Assembly: GCF_946479415.1 (NCBI RefSeq)
Contig: NZ_CAMLFY010000063.1
Span: forward strand, 1 to 24,790
DNA: 24,790 nt
Reading direction: 5' to 3'
Origin: an uncultured Shinella sp.
Lineage (GTDB): Bacteria > Pseudomonadota > Alphaproteobacteria > Rhizobiales > Rhizobiaceae
Positions 1 to 7,352 of this stretch are shown in pieces. Below the pieces are notes generated by a model that was not told where the DNA came from, ran no database searches, and saw only the letters and a program-made list of their open reading frames with translations. The translations under genes and the position numbers were made by a program. Position 1 is the stretch's first letter. Each line of letters begins with the position of its first letter.

Positions 1-336
1 CCGATGTTCCCGGAAAAGGCCAATATCACGCTGGCGCAGGTGACGTCGCCGACGTCCATGACGACGCGGACCTGGGAGCGCGGCGCGGGCTTGACGCTGG
101 CCTGCGGCTCCGCCGCCTGCTCGGCCGGCGTTTCCGGCGCGCGCACCGGGCGCACCGGGCGCAAGGTCGAAATCACGGTCGCCAGCAGCCCGAACCGCGG
201 CAAGCTCACCATCGAATGGCGCGAGGACGACCATGTCGTCATGACGGGACCTGCCGAATGGGAATGGTCAGGCACGCTCGACCCCGTCACCGGCGCCTTC
301 CGCCGCGATGATGATGCCGGGGCGGCCGCCCTTTGA
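1..336 (+). CDS. dapF: Diaminopimelate epimerase, C-terminal part (5' end outside window)
   Basis: This is the last 111 codons of DapF, the cytoplasmic enzyme that interconverts LL- and meso-diaminopimelate for lysine and peptidoglycan synthesis. The reading frame is open from base 1 and stops at 334-336, so the gene starts before the window. The diagnostic stretch is [11 protein letters not shown], which carries the second catalytic cysteine of the two-cysteine racemase mechanism. It is preceded by the RTWERGAG substrate-binding stretch. The last dozen residues are a variable tail rich in Asp and Ala. The stop codon overlaps the TTG start of mtaB by one TTGA tetranucleotide, so the two genes are very likely co-transcribed and translationally coupled. 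Family assignment is secure; the first catalytic cysteine cannot be seen. Confidence 0.95.
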   Translation, partial: PMFPEKANITLAQVTSPTSMTTRTWERGAGLTLACGSAACSAGVSGARTGRTGRKVEITVASSPNRGKLTIEWREDDHVVMTGPAEWEWSGTLDPVTGAFRRDDDAGAAAL

Positions 337-1607
337 GCGGCGTCGACGTCATAACCTTCGGCTGTCGGCTCAACACCTACGAATCGGAAGTGATGCGCAC
401 CGAGGCCGAGAAGGCAGGGCTGAACAATGCCGTGCTAGTCAACACCTGCGCCGTGACCGGTGAAGCCGTGCGCCAGGCCCGACAGGCGATCCGCCGTGCG
501 CGCCGCGACAATCCGCATGCCCGCATCATCGTCACCGGCTGTGCAGCACAGACGGAAAGCGAGACCTTCGCCGCCATGCCGGAAGTGGACGCCGTGCTCG
601 GCAACGAGGAGAAGCTGAAAAGCGCCTCCTACCGCCGCCTGCCGGACTTCGGCGTCTCGGCGGAAGAGAAGCTGCGCGTCAACGACATCATGAGCGTGCG
701 CGAGACCGCGCCGCAGATGGTCGGGCTGATCGACGGCCACGTGCGCGCCTTCGTGCAGGTGCAGAACGGCTGCGACCATCGCTGCACCTTTTGCATCATT
801 CCCTATGGCCGTGGCAATTCCCGCTCCGTGCCGATGGGCGCGGTGGTCGAGCAGGCGCGCAAACTCGTCGAGAGCGGCTATTGCGAGATCGTGCTGACCG
901 GTGTGGACGCCACCAGCTACGGCGCCGACCTTCCCGGCAAGCCGAGCCTCGGCCAGCTTGCCAAGACGCTGCTGAAGCAGGTGTCGGACATCCAGCGCCT
1001 GCGCCTCTCCTCGATCGACAGCATCGAGGCGGACGATCATCTCTGGGACCTCATCGCCGACGAACCGCGCTTCATGCCGCATCTGCATCTCTCCTTGCAG
1101 CATGGCGACGACCTGATCCTCAAGCGCATGAAGCGCCGCCACTCGGCCGCCGATGCCCGCGCCTTCTGCGGCCGCGTGCGCGCTCTGCGGCCCGATGCAA
1201 GCTTCGGGGCCGACATGATCGCCGGTTTCCCGACGGAGACCGAGGACATGTTCGCCAATGCCGCAAGGCTCGCGGAAGACTGCGGTATCGCGCATCTGCA
1301 CGTCTTTCCCTACAGCCCGCGCCCCGGCACGCCCGCCTCCCGCATGCCGCAGCTCGACCGGGCGCTCGTCAAGGACCGGGCGAGCCGCCTGCGCGACACT
1401 GGAAAACGGCTGCACGAAGCCCATCTCGTTTCCATGATCGGGAAACGGGAAATGATCCTCGTCGAGAACAACGGCCTCGCCCACACCGAAAATTTCACGC
1501 TCGTCGATGCCGCCGGCCTGAAGCCGCGCGACCTTGTGCCGGTCACCATCACCGGCCACAATGGCAAGCACCTGACGATGCGGCCCGAAAACCGCCTTCT
1601 CGCATAA
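333..1607 (+). CDS. mtaB: tRNA (N6-L-threonylcarbamoyladenosine(37)-C2)-methylthiotransferase MtaB
   Basis: MtaB is a radical-SAM methylthiotransferase that converts t6A37 to ms2t6A in ANN-decoding tRNAs. The 424-residue product has the family order. An N-terminal UPF0004 domain carries cysteines at about 11, 39 and 70 for the auxiliary 4Fe-4S cluster. The radical-SAM domain has the C-x3-C-x2-C motif CDHRCTFC at residues 147-154. A C-terminal TRAM-like segment covers roughly residues 365-424. I use the TTG at 333, which overlaps the dapF stop (TTGA), because family proteins begin just before the VITFGCRLN stretch and no in-frame ATG lies near. No clear Shine-Dalgarno is present, which fits translational coupling to dapF. 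The sister families MiaB and RimO are less likely given the length and the GCRLN start. Confidence 0.95.
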   Translation: MSGVDVITFGCRLNTYESEVMRTEAEKAGLNNAVLVNTCAVTGEAVRQARQAIRRARRDNPHARIIVTGCAAQTESETFAAMPEVDAVLGNEEKLKSASYRRLPDFGVSAEEKLRVNDIMSVRETAPQMVGLIDGHVRAFVQVQNGCDHRCTFCIIPYGRGNSRSVPMGAVVEQARKLVESGYCEIVLTGVDATSYGADLPGKPSLGQLAKTLLKQVSDIQRLRLSSIDSIEADDHLWDLIADEPRFMPHLHLSLQHGDDLILKRMKRRHSAADARAFCGRVRALRPDASFGADMIAGFPTETEDMFANAARLAEDCGIAHLHVFPYSPRPGTPASRMPQLDRALVKDRASRLRDTGKRLHEAHLVSMIGKREMILVENNGLAHTENFTLVDAAGLKPRDLVPVTITGHNGKHLTMRPENRLLA

Positions 1608-1622
1608 CCAGCGGATACCCTT

Positions 1623-3110
1623 ATGGCCCTCGGCTTCATCAAGAAGATTTTTACGTTCGGAAAAGACACCGCCCCTGAGCAGAAGCCGGAGGCCGAGGCC
1701 GCCGTTGCAGCACCGCAGGTGGAAGAGGCCGCCCCCGAACAGGTCGTCGAGGACGCCGTCGCTGCCGAAGAGCGCGATGCCCTGCTCGAAGAAGCCGAAG
1801 CGGCCAATCCCGAAGCGGCAAGCCACGTCCCCGACGAGCCGGAGCCGGATATTTATCCGCTGCCGCACGCCCCGGCACTGCCGGTCGCCGAAGACCCGGT
1901 TGCACCGGCAGAGATGGAAACGGCCGCCGGACCGGCCGATGATATCAGCGACGATGAAGACGCCGTCGCCGAGCAAGAACCGGTTGCGGCCGTAGAGGCT
2001 GTCGTCGAGGACGAGCCGGAAGCAGTCGTCGAAATCGAAGACGCCATCGCGCCGACGGACGAAACGACACCGGCCGAAATCGAAGACCCCGTTCTCGAAG
2101 AAGTCGCCCGCCTCGAGCCGAAGGCTCTGCCCAAGGGTTTTGCCAGCGCCGAGGACAAGCCGGCCGAAGTGGTTGTCGCGCCGCAGCCGAAGCGCACCTG
2201 GTTCCAGCGCCTGCGCGAGGGCCTGTCGCGCACCTCGTCCCAGCTCACCGGCCAGATCACCAGTCTCTTCACCAAGCGCAAGCTGGATGACGACACGTTG
2301 CAGGATCTCGAAGACCTGCTGATCCAGGCCGATCTCGGCGTCGAAACAGCGCTGCGCATCACCGATACGCTCGCCTCCGAGCGCTACGGCAAGGATGTCA
2401 CCGGCACGGATGTCTCGCGCATCATGGCAAGCGAGATCACCAAGGTGCTCTCGCCCGTCGCCAAGCCGCTCGCGCTCGACCTCAATCACAAGCCGCATGT
2501 CATCCTCGTCGTCGGCGTCAACGGCACCGGCAAGACGACGACCATCGGCAAGCTCGCCGCCAAGCTTTCGGGCGCCGGCTTGAAGGTCATGATGGCCGCC
2601 GGCGATACTTTTCGCGCAGCGGCCATCGAGCAGCTGAAAATCTGGGCGGAGCGCACCGGTTCCGAGATCGTCTCCTCGAAACTCGGTGCTGATGCGGCGG
2701 GTCTCGCCTACGAGGCCTATGAACGGGCACGCGAAAAGAAGAGCGACGTCCTGATCATCGACACGGCCGGCCGTTTGCAGAACAAGACGGAATTAATGGC
2801 GGAGCTGGAGAAGATCGTGCGCGTGCTCGGCAAGCTCGATCCGGACGCGCCGCACACCGTGCTCCAGACGCTCGACGCCACGACCGGCCAGAACGCCATG
2901 AACCAGGTCGAGATTTTCCGAAACGTCGCGGGCGTCACGGGCCTGATCATGACAAAATTGGACGGTACGGCCCGCGGCGGCATCCTTGTGGCCATTGCCG
3001 CCAAACACAAGCTGCCGGTCTATTTCATCGGTGTCGGCGAAGGAATCGACGATCTCGAACCCTTCGAGGCCAAGGATTTCGCGGAAGCGATCGCAGGAGT
3101 TGGAGCATGA
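1623..3110 (+). CDS. ftsY: Signal recognition particle receptor FtsY
   Basis: FtsY is the SRP-receptor GTPase that docks ribosome-nascent-chain-SRP complexes at the inner membrane. The 495-residue protein has a short amphipathic N-terminus ([10 protein letters not shown]), then an Ala/Glu/Pro-rich acidic A domain to about residue 185, then the NG domain. G motifs are visible: P-loop GVNGTGKTT near residue 298, DTAGRLQ near 380 and [10 protein letters not shown] near 444. It lies 15 bp after mtaB and overlaps yciB by ATGA, so it belongs to the dapF-mtaB-ftsY-yciB transcription unit. The Shine-Dalgarno is weak, suggesting read-through re-initiation from mtaB. The long acidic A domain is typical of proteobacterial FtsY and separates it from Ffh, which would carry a Met-rich M domain instead. 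Confidence 0.97.
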   Translation: MALGFIKKIFTFGKDTAPEQKPEAEAAVAAPQVEEAAPEQVVEDAVAAEERDALLEEAEAANPEAASHVPDEPEPDIYPLPHAPALPVAEDPVAPAEMETAAGPADDISDDEDAVAEQEPVAAVEAVVEDEPEAVVEIEDAIAPTDETTPAEIEDPVLEEVARLEPKALPKGFASAEDKPAEVVVAPQPKRTWFQRLREGLSRTSSQLTGQITSLFTKRKLDDDTLQDLEDLLIQADLGVETALRITDTLASERYGKDVTGTDVSRIMASEITKVLSPVAKPLALDLNHKPHVILVVGVNGTGKTTTIGKLAAKLSGAGLKVMMAAGDTFRAAAIEQLKIWAERTGSEIVSSKLGADAAGLAYEAYERAREKKSDVLIIDTAGRLQNKTELMAELEKIVRVLGKLDPDAPHTVLQTLDATTGQNAMNQVEIFRNVAGVTGLIMTKLDGTARGGILVAIAAKHKLPVYFIGVGEGIDDLEPFEAKDFAEAIAGVGA

Positions 3111-3757
3111 GCAAGGTTTCGCTGGAAACGCCGGCTAAAACCGAGGAGAAGGTCAGCCCGCTCCTCAAGATGGTGCTGGAGCTCGGCCCCCTCGTCGTCT
3201 TCTTCTTCGCCAATTCGCGCGGCGAATGGCTGGCGGCGCAATTCCCGGTTCTCGCGGAAATGGGTGGTCCGATCTTCATCGCCACCGGCCTCTTCATGGC
3301 GGCGACGGCGATTGCGCTCATCGTCTCCTGGGTGCTTACCCGCACGCTGCCGATCATGCCGCTGATCTCGGGCATCGTCGTCTTCGTCTTCGGCGCGCTG
3401 ACGCTCTGGCTGCAGAACGATACCTTCATCAAGATGAAGCCGACCATCGTCAATTCGCTGTTCGGCTTCATCCTGCTCGGCGGCCTGCTCTTCGGCAAAT
3501 CCCTGCTCGGCTACGTCTTCCACGCCGCCTTCAAGCTCGATGACGACGGCTGGCGCAAGCTGACGCTGCGCTGGGGCCTGTTCTTCCTGGTGCTTGCCGT
3601 GATGAACGAAGTGGTCTGGCGCAACTTCTCGACGGACTTCTGGGTCGCCTTCAAGGTCTGGGGCACCATGCCCATCACCATCCTCTTCACGCTCGCCCAG
3701 ATGCCGCTGATCATGCGCCATTCGATCGAGACGCCGGAAGACGGCAAGGCGCCGTAA
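3107..3757 (+). CDS. yciB: Inner-membrane septation/YciB (IspZ) family protein
   Basis: This is a 216-residue polytopic membrane protein of the YciB/IspZ 'intracellular septation protein A' family, implicated in cell-envelope synthesis and division. After a short hydrophilic N-terminus (about 20 residues) come five or six hydrophobic helices. Family hallmarks include [10 protein letters not shown], the [10 protein letters not shown] loop, and [17 protein letters not shown] near the C-terminus. The ATG overlaps the ftsY stop as ATGA and an AGGAG lies 8 bases upstream, so the start is well supported. It is the last gene of the dapF-mtaB-ftsY unit and is followed by a GC-rich hairpin. The exact molecular function of the family is unsettled. 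Confidence 0.93.
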   Translation: MSKVSLETPAKTEEKVSPLLKMVLELGPLVVFFFANSRGEWLAAQFPVLAEMGGPIFIATGLFMAATAIALIVSWVLTRTLPIMPLISGIVVFVFGALTLWLQNDTFIKMKPTIVNSLFGFILLGGLLFGKSLLGYVFHAAFKLDDDGWRKLTLRWGLFFLVLAVMNEVVWRNFSTDFWVAFKVWGTMPITILFTLAQMPLIMRHSIETPEDGKAP

Positions 3758-3770
3758 GGCATTTCTGCAA

Positions 3771-3802
3771 CCGCGCCAGCCATCGGCCGGCGCGGCGATT
3801 TT
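3771..3802 (+). terminator. Probable intrinsic terminator after yciB
   Basis: A 7-bp inverted repeat (CCGCGCC at 3771-3777, GGCGCGG at 3789-3795) with an 11-base loop is followed by CGATTTTC. It sits 14 bases after the yciB stop and just before the convergent aldo/keto reductase end. The U run is only four long, so termination may be partial. Confidence 0.5.
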
Positions 3803-3814
3803 CTGTAAAGCCGA

Positions 3815-4645
3815 TCAGAACGTTGCCGTCATCGGGTCGGGACCGATGCGCTTGCCGTCCTTTTCAAGCGTGGCGAAGGTCGCCATGTCCTCGGCATCCA
3901 GCTTGAAATCGAAGACCTTGAAATTCTCCTCGATGCGCGACGGCGTCACCGACTTCGGGATCACGACGAGGCCGTTGTCGATGTGCCAGCGGGTGATGAC
4001 CTGCGCCGGCGTGCGGCCATGTTTAGCGGCAACCTTGGCGACGACAGGGTTTTCCAGAAGCTGCCCCTGCCCGAGCGGGCTCCAGGACTGCGTGACGATC
4101 CGGTGCTTGTCGTGATAGCTACGGGCTTCCTTCTGCGGGAAATCCGGATGCAGCTCGATCTGGTTGATGACGGGCGTAATACCGGTCTCGTCGATCAGCC
4201 GCTGCAGATGCTCGGGGTAGAAGTTGGAGACGCCGATGGAGCGGGCGCGGCCATCCTTCTGCAGCTGGATGAAGGCCTTCCAGGTATCGACGAACTGGTC
4301 GCGCTTCGGCGCCGGCCAGTGGATGAGGTAGAGATCGACATAGTCGGTGCCGAGACGCTTGAGGCTGGCATCGAAGGCCTTCAGGGTCGAATCGTAGCCC
4401 TGCTCGGAATTCCAGAGCTTCGTGGTGAGGAAGATTTCCGGACGCGCGACGCCGGAGGCACGGATACCCTCGCCAACGCCCTCTTCGTTCTCATAGATCG
4501 CGGCGGTATCGATGTGGCGATAGCCGGCGCTCAACGCCGCCTTGACGGCCGTCACGGCCGTATCGTTGGGGGTCTGCCACACGCCGAGACCGACCTGGGG
4601 AATGCTGTTGCCGTCGTGAAAGAGAATTGTCGGCTGATCGCTCAT
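3815..4645 (-). CDS. Aldo/keto reductase (2,5-diketo-D-gluconate reductase-like)
   Basis: This 276-residue cytoplasmic NADPH-dependent oxidoreductase belongs to the aldo/keto reductase superfamily and reduces aldehydes or ketones. The catalytic tetrad is visible as Asp46, Tyr51 (DTAAIYENEEG), Lys76 (TTKLWNS) and His109 (YLIHWP). The cofactor end is marked by IPKSVTPSRIEEN near residues 230-242. Length and motifs resemble the AKR5 group (DkgA/DkgB and the prostaglandin-F-synthase-like bacterial enzymes), but the substrate cannot be told from sequence. The ATG is preceded by GGAGAT at a good distance. It is transcribed divergently from the response regulator at 4980 and convergently with yciB. 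Confidence 0.92.
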   Translation of the reverse strand: MSDQPTILFHDGNSIPQVGLGVWQTPNDTAVTAVKAALSAGYRHIDTAAIYENEEGVGEGIRASGVARPEIFLTTKLWNSEQGYDSTLKAFDASLKRLGTDYVDLYLIHWPAPKRDQFVDTWKAFIQLQKDGRARSIGVSNFYPEHLQRLIDETGITPVINQIELHPDFPQKEARSYHDKHRIVTQSWSPLGQGQLLENPVVAKVAAKHGRTPAQVITRWHIDNGLVVIPKSVTPSRIEENFKVFDFKLDAEDMATFATLEKDGKRIGPDPMTATF

Positions 4646-4701
4646 AGGAATATCTCCATGAAAAGAAATGAACCCGGACGGGTTTTGGGAAGGCGAGGCT
4701 G

Positions 4702-4730
4702 CATATAGGTCGACAGGCGCGGTATTTCAG
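4702..4730 (-). promoter_or_regulatory. Candidate sigma-70 promoter for the aldo/keto reductase
   Basis: Read on the minus strand, a -35-like CTGAAA (4730-4725) and a -10-like TATATG preceded by C (4707-4702) are separated by 17 bases. This resembles the rhizobial CTTGAC-N17-CTATAT pattern. It predicts a leader of about 50 bases. Confidence 0.4.
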
Positions 4731-4860
4731 CGGGGGATCGGCGAAAAGCTTAAAGGGCGCATGCGACCTTACCACGACGCGTCGCCATAGTGCCGGGCAC
4801 GTTCGGATGGTCTTCACGCAATGTTTAGCAGATGTGATCCGGCGTATCGCGCCCTGCCAT

Positions 4861-4879
4861 ATTCGCGCCATGCGCGAAT
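4861..4879. promoter_or_regulatory. Perfect 8-bp inverted repeat upstream of the response regulator (possible operator)
   Basis: ATTCGCGC-CAT-GCGCGAAT is a perfect dyad with a 3-base centre, about 50 bases upstream of the candidate -35 of the response-regulator gene. It looks like a dimeric protein-binding site, but which protein binds is unknown. Confidence 0.35.
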
Positions 4880-4925
4880 TCGACTGGCTAGGCAACAAAG
4901 GGGCCGAACCTGCCATCCCTTCCAT

Positions 4926-4954
4926 TTGAATTTTTGCCCTAACTCCCTTACTTT
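4926..4954 (+). promoter_or_regulatory. Candidate promoter of the response regulator
   Basis: TTGAAT (4926-4931) and TACTTT (4949-4954) are 17 bases apart. The Shine-Dalgarno GAGAGGA at 4968-4974 and the ATG at 4980 follow closely. The match to consensus is modest. Confidence 0.35.
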
Positions 4955-4979
4955 CCTGGGAAATGCCGAGAGGAAACGC

Positions 4980-5663
4980 ATGACATCCCGCACGATCCTT
5001 CTTGTCGATGACGACAACGACCTTCGCGAGACGCTCGTCGAGCAGCTTTCGCTCTACGAGGAATTCACGACGCTGGAGGAAACGACCGCCGGCAAGGGCA
5101 TCCAGACGGCGCGCGCCAACCAGATCGACCTGCTCATCATGGATGTCGGCCTGCCAGACATGGACGGCCGCGAGGCGGTGAAGCTTCTGCGCAAGGGCGG
5201 CTTCAAGGCGCCGATCATCATGCTGACCGGCCACGACACCGATTCGGACACGATCCTCGGGCTGGAAGCCGGCGCCAATGACTATGTGACGAAGCCCTTT
5301 CGCTTCGCCGTGCTGCTCGCCCGCATCCGCGCGCAGCTGCGTCAGCACGAAAGCAGCGAAGACGCGACCTTCACGGTCGGCCCCTACACGTTCAAGCCTG
5401 GCCAGAAACTTCTGACGCTGGAAAACGGCCAGAAGATCCGCCTCACGGAAAAGGAAGCGGCGATCATCCGCTATCTCTACCGCGCCGACCAGAAGGTGGT
5501 GACGCGCGACGTGCTCTTGGAAGAGGTCTGGGGCTATAATTCCGGTGTGACGACCCACACGCTGGAAACCCATGTCTATCGCCTGCGCCAGAAGATCGAG
5601 CGCGACCCTTCCAATGCCGAGATTCTCGTGACAGAGAACGGCGGCTACAAGATCGTACCTTAG
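4980..5663 (+). CDS. OmpR/PhoB-family response regulator transcription factor
   Basis: This 227-residue two-component response regulator has an N-terminal receiver domain with acidic pocket Asp10/Asp11, phospho-acceptor Asp55 (LLIMDVGLPD), Thr83 and Lys105 (DYVTKPF). A C-terminal winged-helix DNA-binding domain follows at about residues 130-225 (LTEKEAAIIRYL, then THTLETHVYRLRQKIE). The start ATG at 4980 is chosen because GAGAGGA lies six bases upstream and the receiver fold begins immediately (TILLVDDDND). No sensor kinase gene lies next to it, so it is an orphan at this locus. The receiver sequence reminds me of the conserved alphaproteobacterial CenR envelope regulator, but I cannot confirm this, so no symbol is given. 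A hairpin plus U tract directly follows the stop. Confidence 0.93.
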   Translation: MTSRTILLVDDDNDLRETLVEQLSLYEEFTTLEETTAGKGIQTARANQIDLLIMDVGLPDMDGREAVKLLRKGGFKAPIIMLTGHDTDSDTILGLEAGANDYVTKPFRFAVLLARIRAQLRQHESSEDATFTVGPYTFKPGQKLLTLENGQKIRLTEKEAAIIRYLYRADQKVVTRDVLLEEVWGYNSGVTTHTLETHVYRLRQKIERDPSNAEILVTENGGYKIVP

Positions 5664-5671
5664 TGTTTCGC

Positions 5672-5720
5672 GCAATTCCGGACGGAAAACCGCATCACAC
5701 TTTTCCTGGAATTGCTTTTT
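5672..5720 (+). terminator. Palindromic repeat acting as probable terminator/attenuator after the response regulator
   Basis: Outer arms GCAATTCC (5672-5679) and GGAATTGC (5708-5715) pair perfectly. Inner arms GGAAAA and TTTTCC extend the stem across a small asymmetric bulge, and five T follow at 5716-5720. From memory the sequence resembles a palindrome common between rhizobial genes. It ends one base before the Shine-Dalgarno of the next gene. Confidence 0.6.
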
Positions 5721-5734
5721 AGGGAGAACCCGCC

Positions 5735-6190
5735 GTGGCTCTCAGCGACGACATCGCCCTTCTCGCCCGCGTGCCGCTGTTCACGGGCCTTGCCGATGAC
5801 AAGCTGCGGCTGATGGCCTTCGGCGCCGAACGCCGCCGGCTGGTCGAGGGCCAGACGCTGTTTCGCGAGGGCACCTCGGCCGATTGCGGCTTCGTCGTCG
5901 CCCACGGTTCGTTCCAGCTCACCTCGACGCTCCGCGACGGCGCGACGAAGGAAGAGGGCATTGCGGATTACGGCACGCTGCTATCGGAACTGGCGATGAT
6001 CTCCGCTGTCGAGCGGAAATATACCGCCGTGGCGCTGCAAGACAGCGAGGTCATCCGCATCAACCGCCCGCTCTTCCGCCGCATGCTGGAGGAATATCCC
6101 GATGTCGCCGTGCTCGTGGATGCCCGCATCCGCGAAAATCTTTCGGCGATGATCACCCAGATGCGCGGCCTCGCCCGGCGTTTCGCGTAA
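5735..6190 (+). CDS. Cyclic nucleotide-binding domain protein lacking a DNA-binding domain
   Basis: This 151-residue protein consists almost entirely of one Crp/Fnr-type cNMP-binding beta-roll (about residues 12-125) plus a C-terminal helix. A phosphate-binding-cassette-like segment is visible as LSELAMIS...ERKYTAVA (about 83-100). The Glu is conserved, but the usual Gly before it is Ser and the stretch around Arg94 is atypical, so ligand binding is uncertain. There is no helix-turn-helix, so it cannot act as an ordinary Crp-type transcription factor; a regulatory partner role is inferred. The start is GTG at 5735, with AGGGAG at 5721-5726. It follows the response regulator in the same orientation, but a hairpin/U-tract lies between them, so co-transcription may be attenuated. 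Confidence 0.85.
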   Translation: MALSDDIALLARVPLFTGLADDKLRLMAFGAERRRLVEGQTLFREGTSADCGFVVAHGSFQLTSTLRDGATKEEGIADYGTLLSELAMISAVERKYTAVALQDSEVIRINRPLFRRMLEEYPDVAVLVDARIRENLSAMITQMRGLARRFA

Positions 6191-6219
6191 GGCCAAGCCC
6201 CGCGTCCGGCTGCCGGCCG

Positions 6220-6434
6220 CCTTCTCCCCGCCCGCGGCGGGGCAATCGCATAAGAAAACCCCCCTCTGCCTGCCGGCATCTCCCCCACAAGGGGGGAGAA
6301 GGATAGAGGCATGCTCTTCGTTCGATTTTTAAATGTCGAGGGTGCCGCGATGGAAGTCCCTCCCCCTTGTGGGGAGGGATTTAGGGAGGGGTCTTCGCCG
6401 TAGGCGATAAGCCCTGCCGCTTGCGGGGAGAAGG
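6220..6434. repeat. Nested inverted-repeat (mosaic palindrome) element
   Basis: Outer arms CCTTCTCCCCGC (6220-6231) and GCGGGGAGAAGG (6423-6434) are perfect inverted copies. Inside lie a second pair of arms around CTCCCCCACAAGGGGGGAGA (6280-6299) and CCCTCCCCCTTGTGGGGAGG (6358-6377), each also self-complementary. The element fills the gap between the convergent ends of the cNMP-binding gene and xthA. It could end transcription from both sides. I recognise the CTCCCCC-ACAAG-GGGGGAG type of sequence as frequent between genes in Rhizobiaceae. No coding sequence is seen here. Confidence 0.7.
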
Positions 6435-6457
6435 TTAGGATGAGGGACAGGCAATCC

Positions 6458-7264
6458 TCAGAAATCGAATTCCGCAATGACAGGCACGTGGTCCGACGGC
6501 CGTTCCCAGCCGCGTGCTTCGCGGATGACCGAAATGTTGGTGAGATGCGGATCGAGGTCGGCCGAGGACCAGATATGGTCGAGGCGGCGGCCCTTGTTGG
6601 CGGCCTGCCAGTCGGCCGAGCGGTAGCTCCACCACGTATAGAGCTTCTCCTCCGCCGGCACCTTGCGGCGCATCAGGTCCACCCAGGCGCCCTTGGTCAT
6701 CACGTCGATCAGGCCCTCGGTCTCGATCGGCGTGTGGCTGACGATCTTGAGGAGCTGCTTGTGCGACCAGACGTCATGCTCCAGCGGCGCGATGTTGAGG
6801 TCGCCTACGAGGATCGAGGAAATCCCGGCCTCGGCTTCGGCGTGCAAAAGCTTCATCTCCTCGATGAAATCGAGCTTGTGGCCGAATTTCGCGTTGATCG
6901 TGCGGTCCGGCTCGTCGCCGCCGGCCGGCACATAGAAATTGTGCACGCGGATCGACTTGCCGCGGTGATGGAGGAGCACCGAGACATGGCGCGCGTCGCC
7001 GACGCCGCAATAGTCGCGCCGCTCGACGATCTCGGTCAGCGGCAGGCGGGAAATGGTGGCGACGCCGTGATAGCCCTTCTGGCCGTGCATGACGATATGC
7101 TCGTAGCCGAGTGCCTTCAGCGGCTTGGAGGGAAACTGGTCGTTCGGGCACTTGGTTTCCTGCAGGCACAGGATATCCGGCGAGAACGTCTTCAGGAAAT
7201 GCTCGACGAGCGGCATGCGCAGCCGCACGGAGTTGATGTTCCAGGTCGCGATCGAAAGTGCCAT
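6458..7264 (-). CDS. xthA: Exodeoxyribonuclease III (AP endonuclease)
   Basis: This 268-residue Mg2+-dependent enzyme of the exonuclease III / EEP family cleaves at abasic sites and degrades DNA 3'-5' in base-excision repair. Motifs in order are ATWNINSVR (residues 6-14), LQETK with the metal-binding Glu36, YVPAGGD, VGDLNIAP (catalytic Asp/Asn pair) and the C-terminal RPSDHVPV with the catalytic His. I start at the ATG at 7264 (MALSIATWN) rather than five codons upstream, because the fold begins here and the upstream extension would run into the lolA terminator. It is downstream of lolA in the same orientation but separated by a good terminator, so it probably has its own promoter. Confidence 0.95.
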   Translation of the reverse strand: MALSIATWNINSVRLRMPLVEHFLKTFSPDILCLQETKCPNDQFPSKPLKALGYEHIVMHGQKGYHGVATISRLPLTEIVERRDYCGVGDARHVSVLLHHRGKSIRVHNFYVPAGGDEPDRTINAKFGHKLDFIEEMKLLHAEAEAGISSILVGDLNIAPLEHDVWSHKQLLKIVSHTPIETEGLIDVMTKGAWVDLMRRKVPAEEKLYTWWSYRSADWQAANKGRRLDHIWSSADLDPHLTNISVIREARGWERPSDHVPVIAEFDF

Positions 7265-7277
7265 GCGGGTCCGCCTC

Positions 7278-7307
7278 AAAAAACATCCGGCCCGTCGAGC
7301 GGGCCGG
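7278..7307 (-). terminator. Intrinsic terminator of lolA
   Basis: On the minus strand a perfect 8-bp stem (CCGGCCCG/CGGGCCGG, 7307-7287, five-base loop) is followed by ATG and a six-T run (7283-7278). It lies about 45 bases after the lolA stop and before xthA. Confidence 0.8.
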
Positions 7308-7324
7308 TTTCAGGGCGTCTTAGA

Positions 7325-7349
7325 GCATTTCCGGCCGAAACGGAAACGC
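7325..7349. repeat. Short palindromic repeat of rhizobial intergenic type
   Basis: GCATTTCCG (7325-7333) and CGGAAACGC (7341-7349) form a 9-bp stem with one mismatch and a seven-base loop, just after the lolA stop codon. Sequences of this GCATTTCCG...CGGAAACGC kind are, from memory, frequent between rhizobial genes. It precedes the true terminator. Confidence 0.45.
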
Positions 7350-7352
7350 CGA

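Larger units (their letters stand above)
4646..4979. other. Divergent intergenic region between aldo/keto reductase and response regulator
   Basis: This 334-base stretch without a credible gene holds the putative promoters of both flanking genes, listed separately. It also holds a 6-bp inverted repeat in the reductase leader (AACCCG/CGGGTT, 4671-4684) and an 8-bp palindrome at 4861-4879. An open frame reaching back from the response regulator to 4821 is not used as coding, because the receiver domain and the Shine-Dalgarno place the start at 4980. Confidence 0.6.

Noticed and set aside
435..2498. Long minus-strand open frame (687 codons) opposite mtaB and ftsY
   Set aside because: Antisense shadow; crosses two well-supported genes and has no recognisable domains.
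4491..5675. Minus-strand open frame covering the response regulator and the reductase promoter region
   Set aside because: Opposes a complete receiver plus winged-helix protein and shows no domain of its own.
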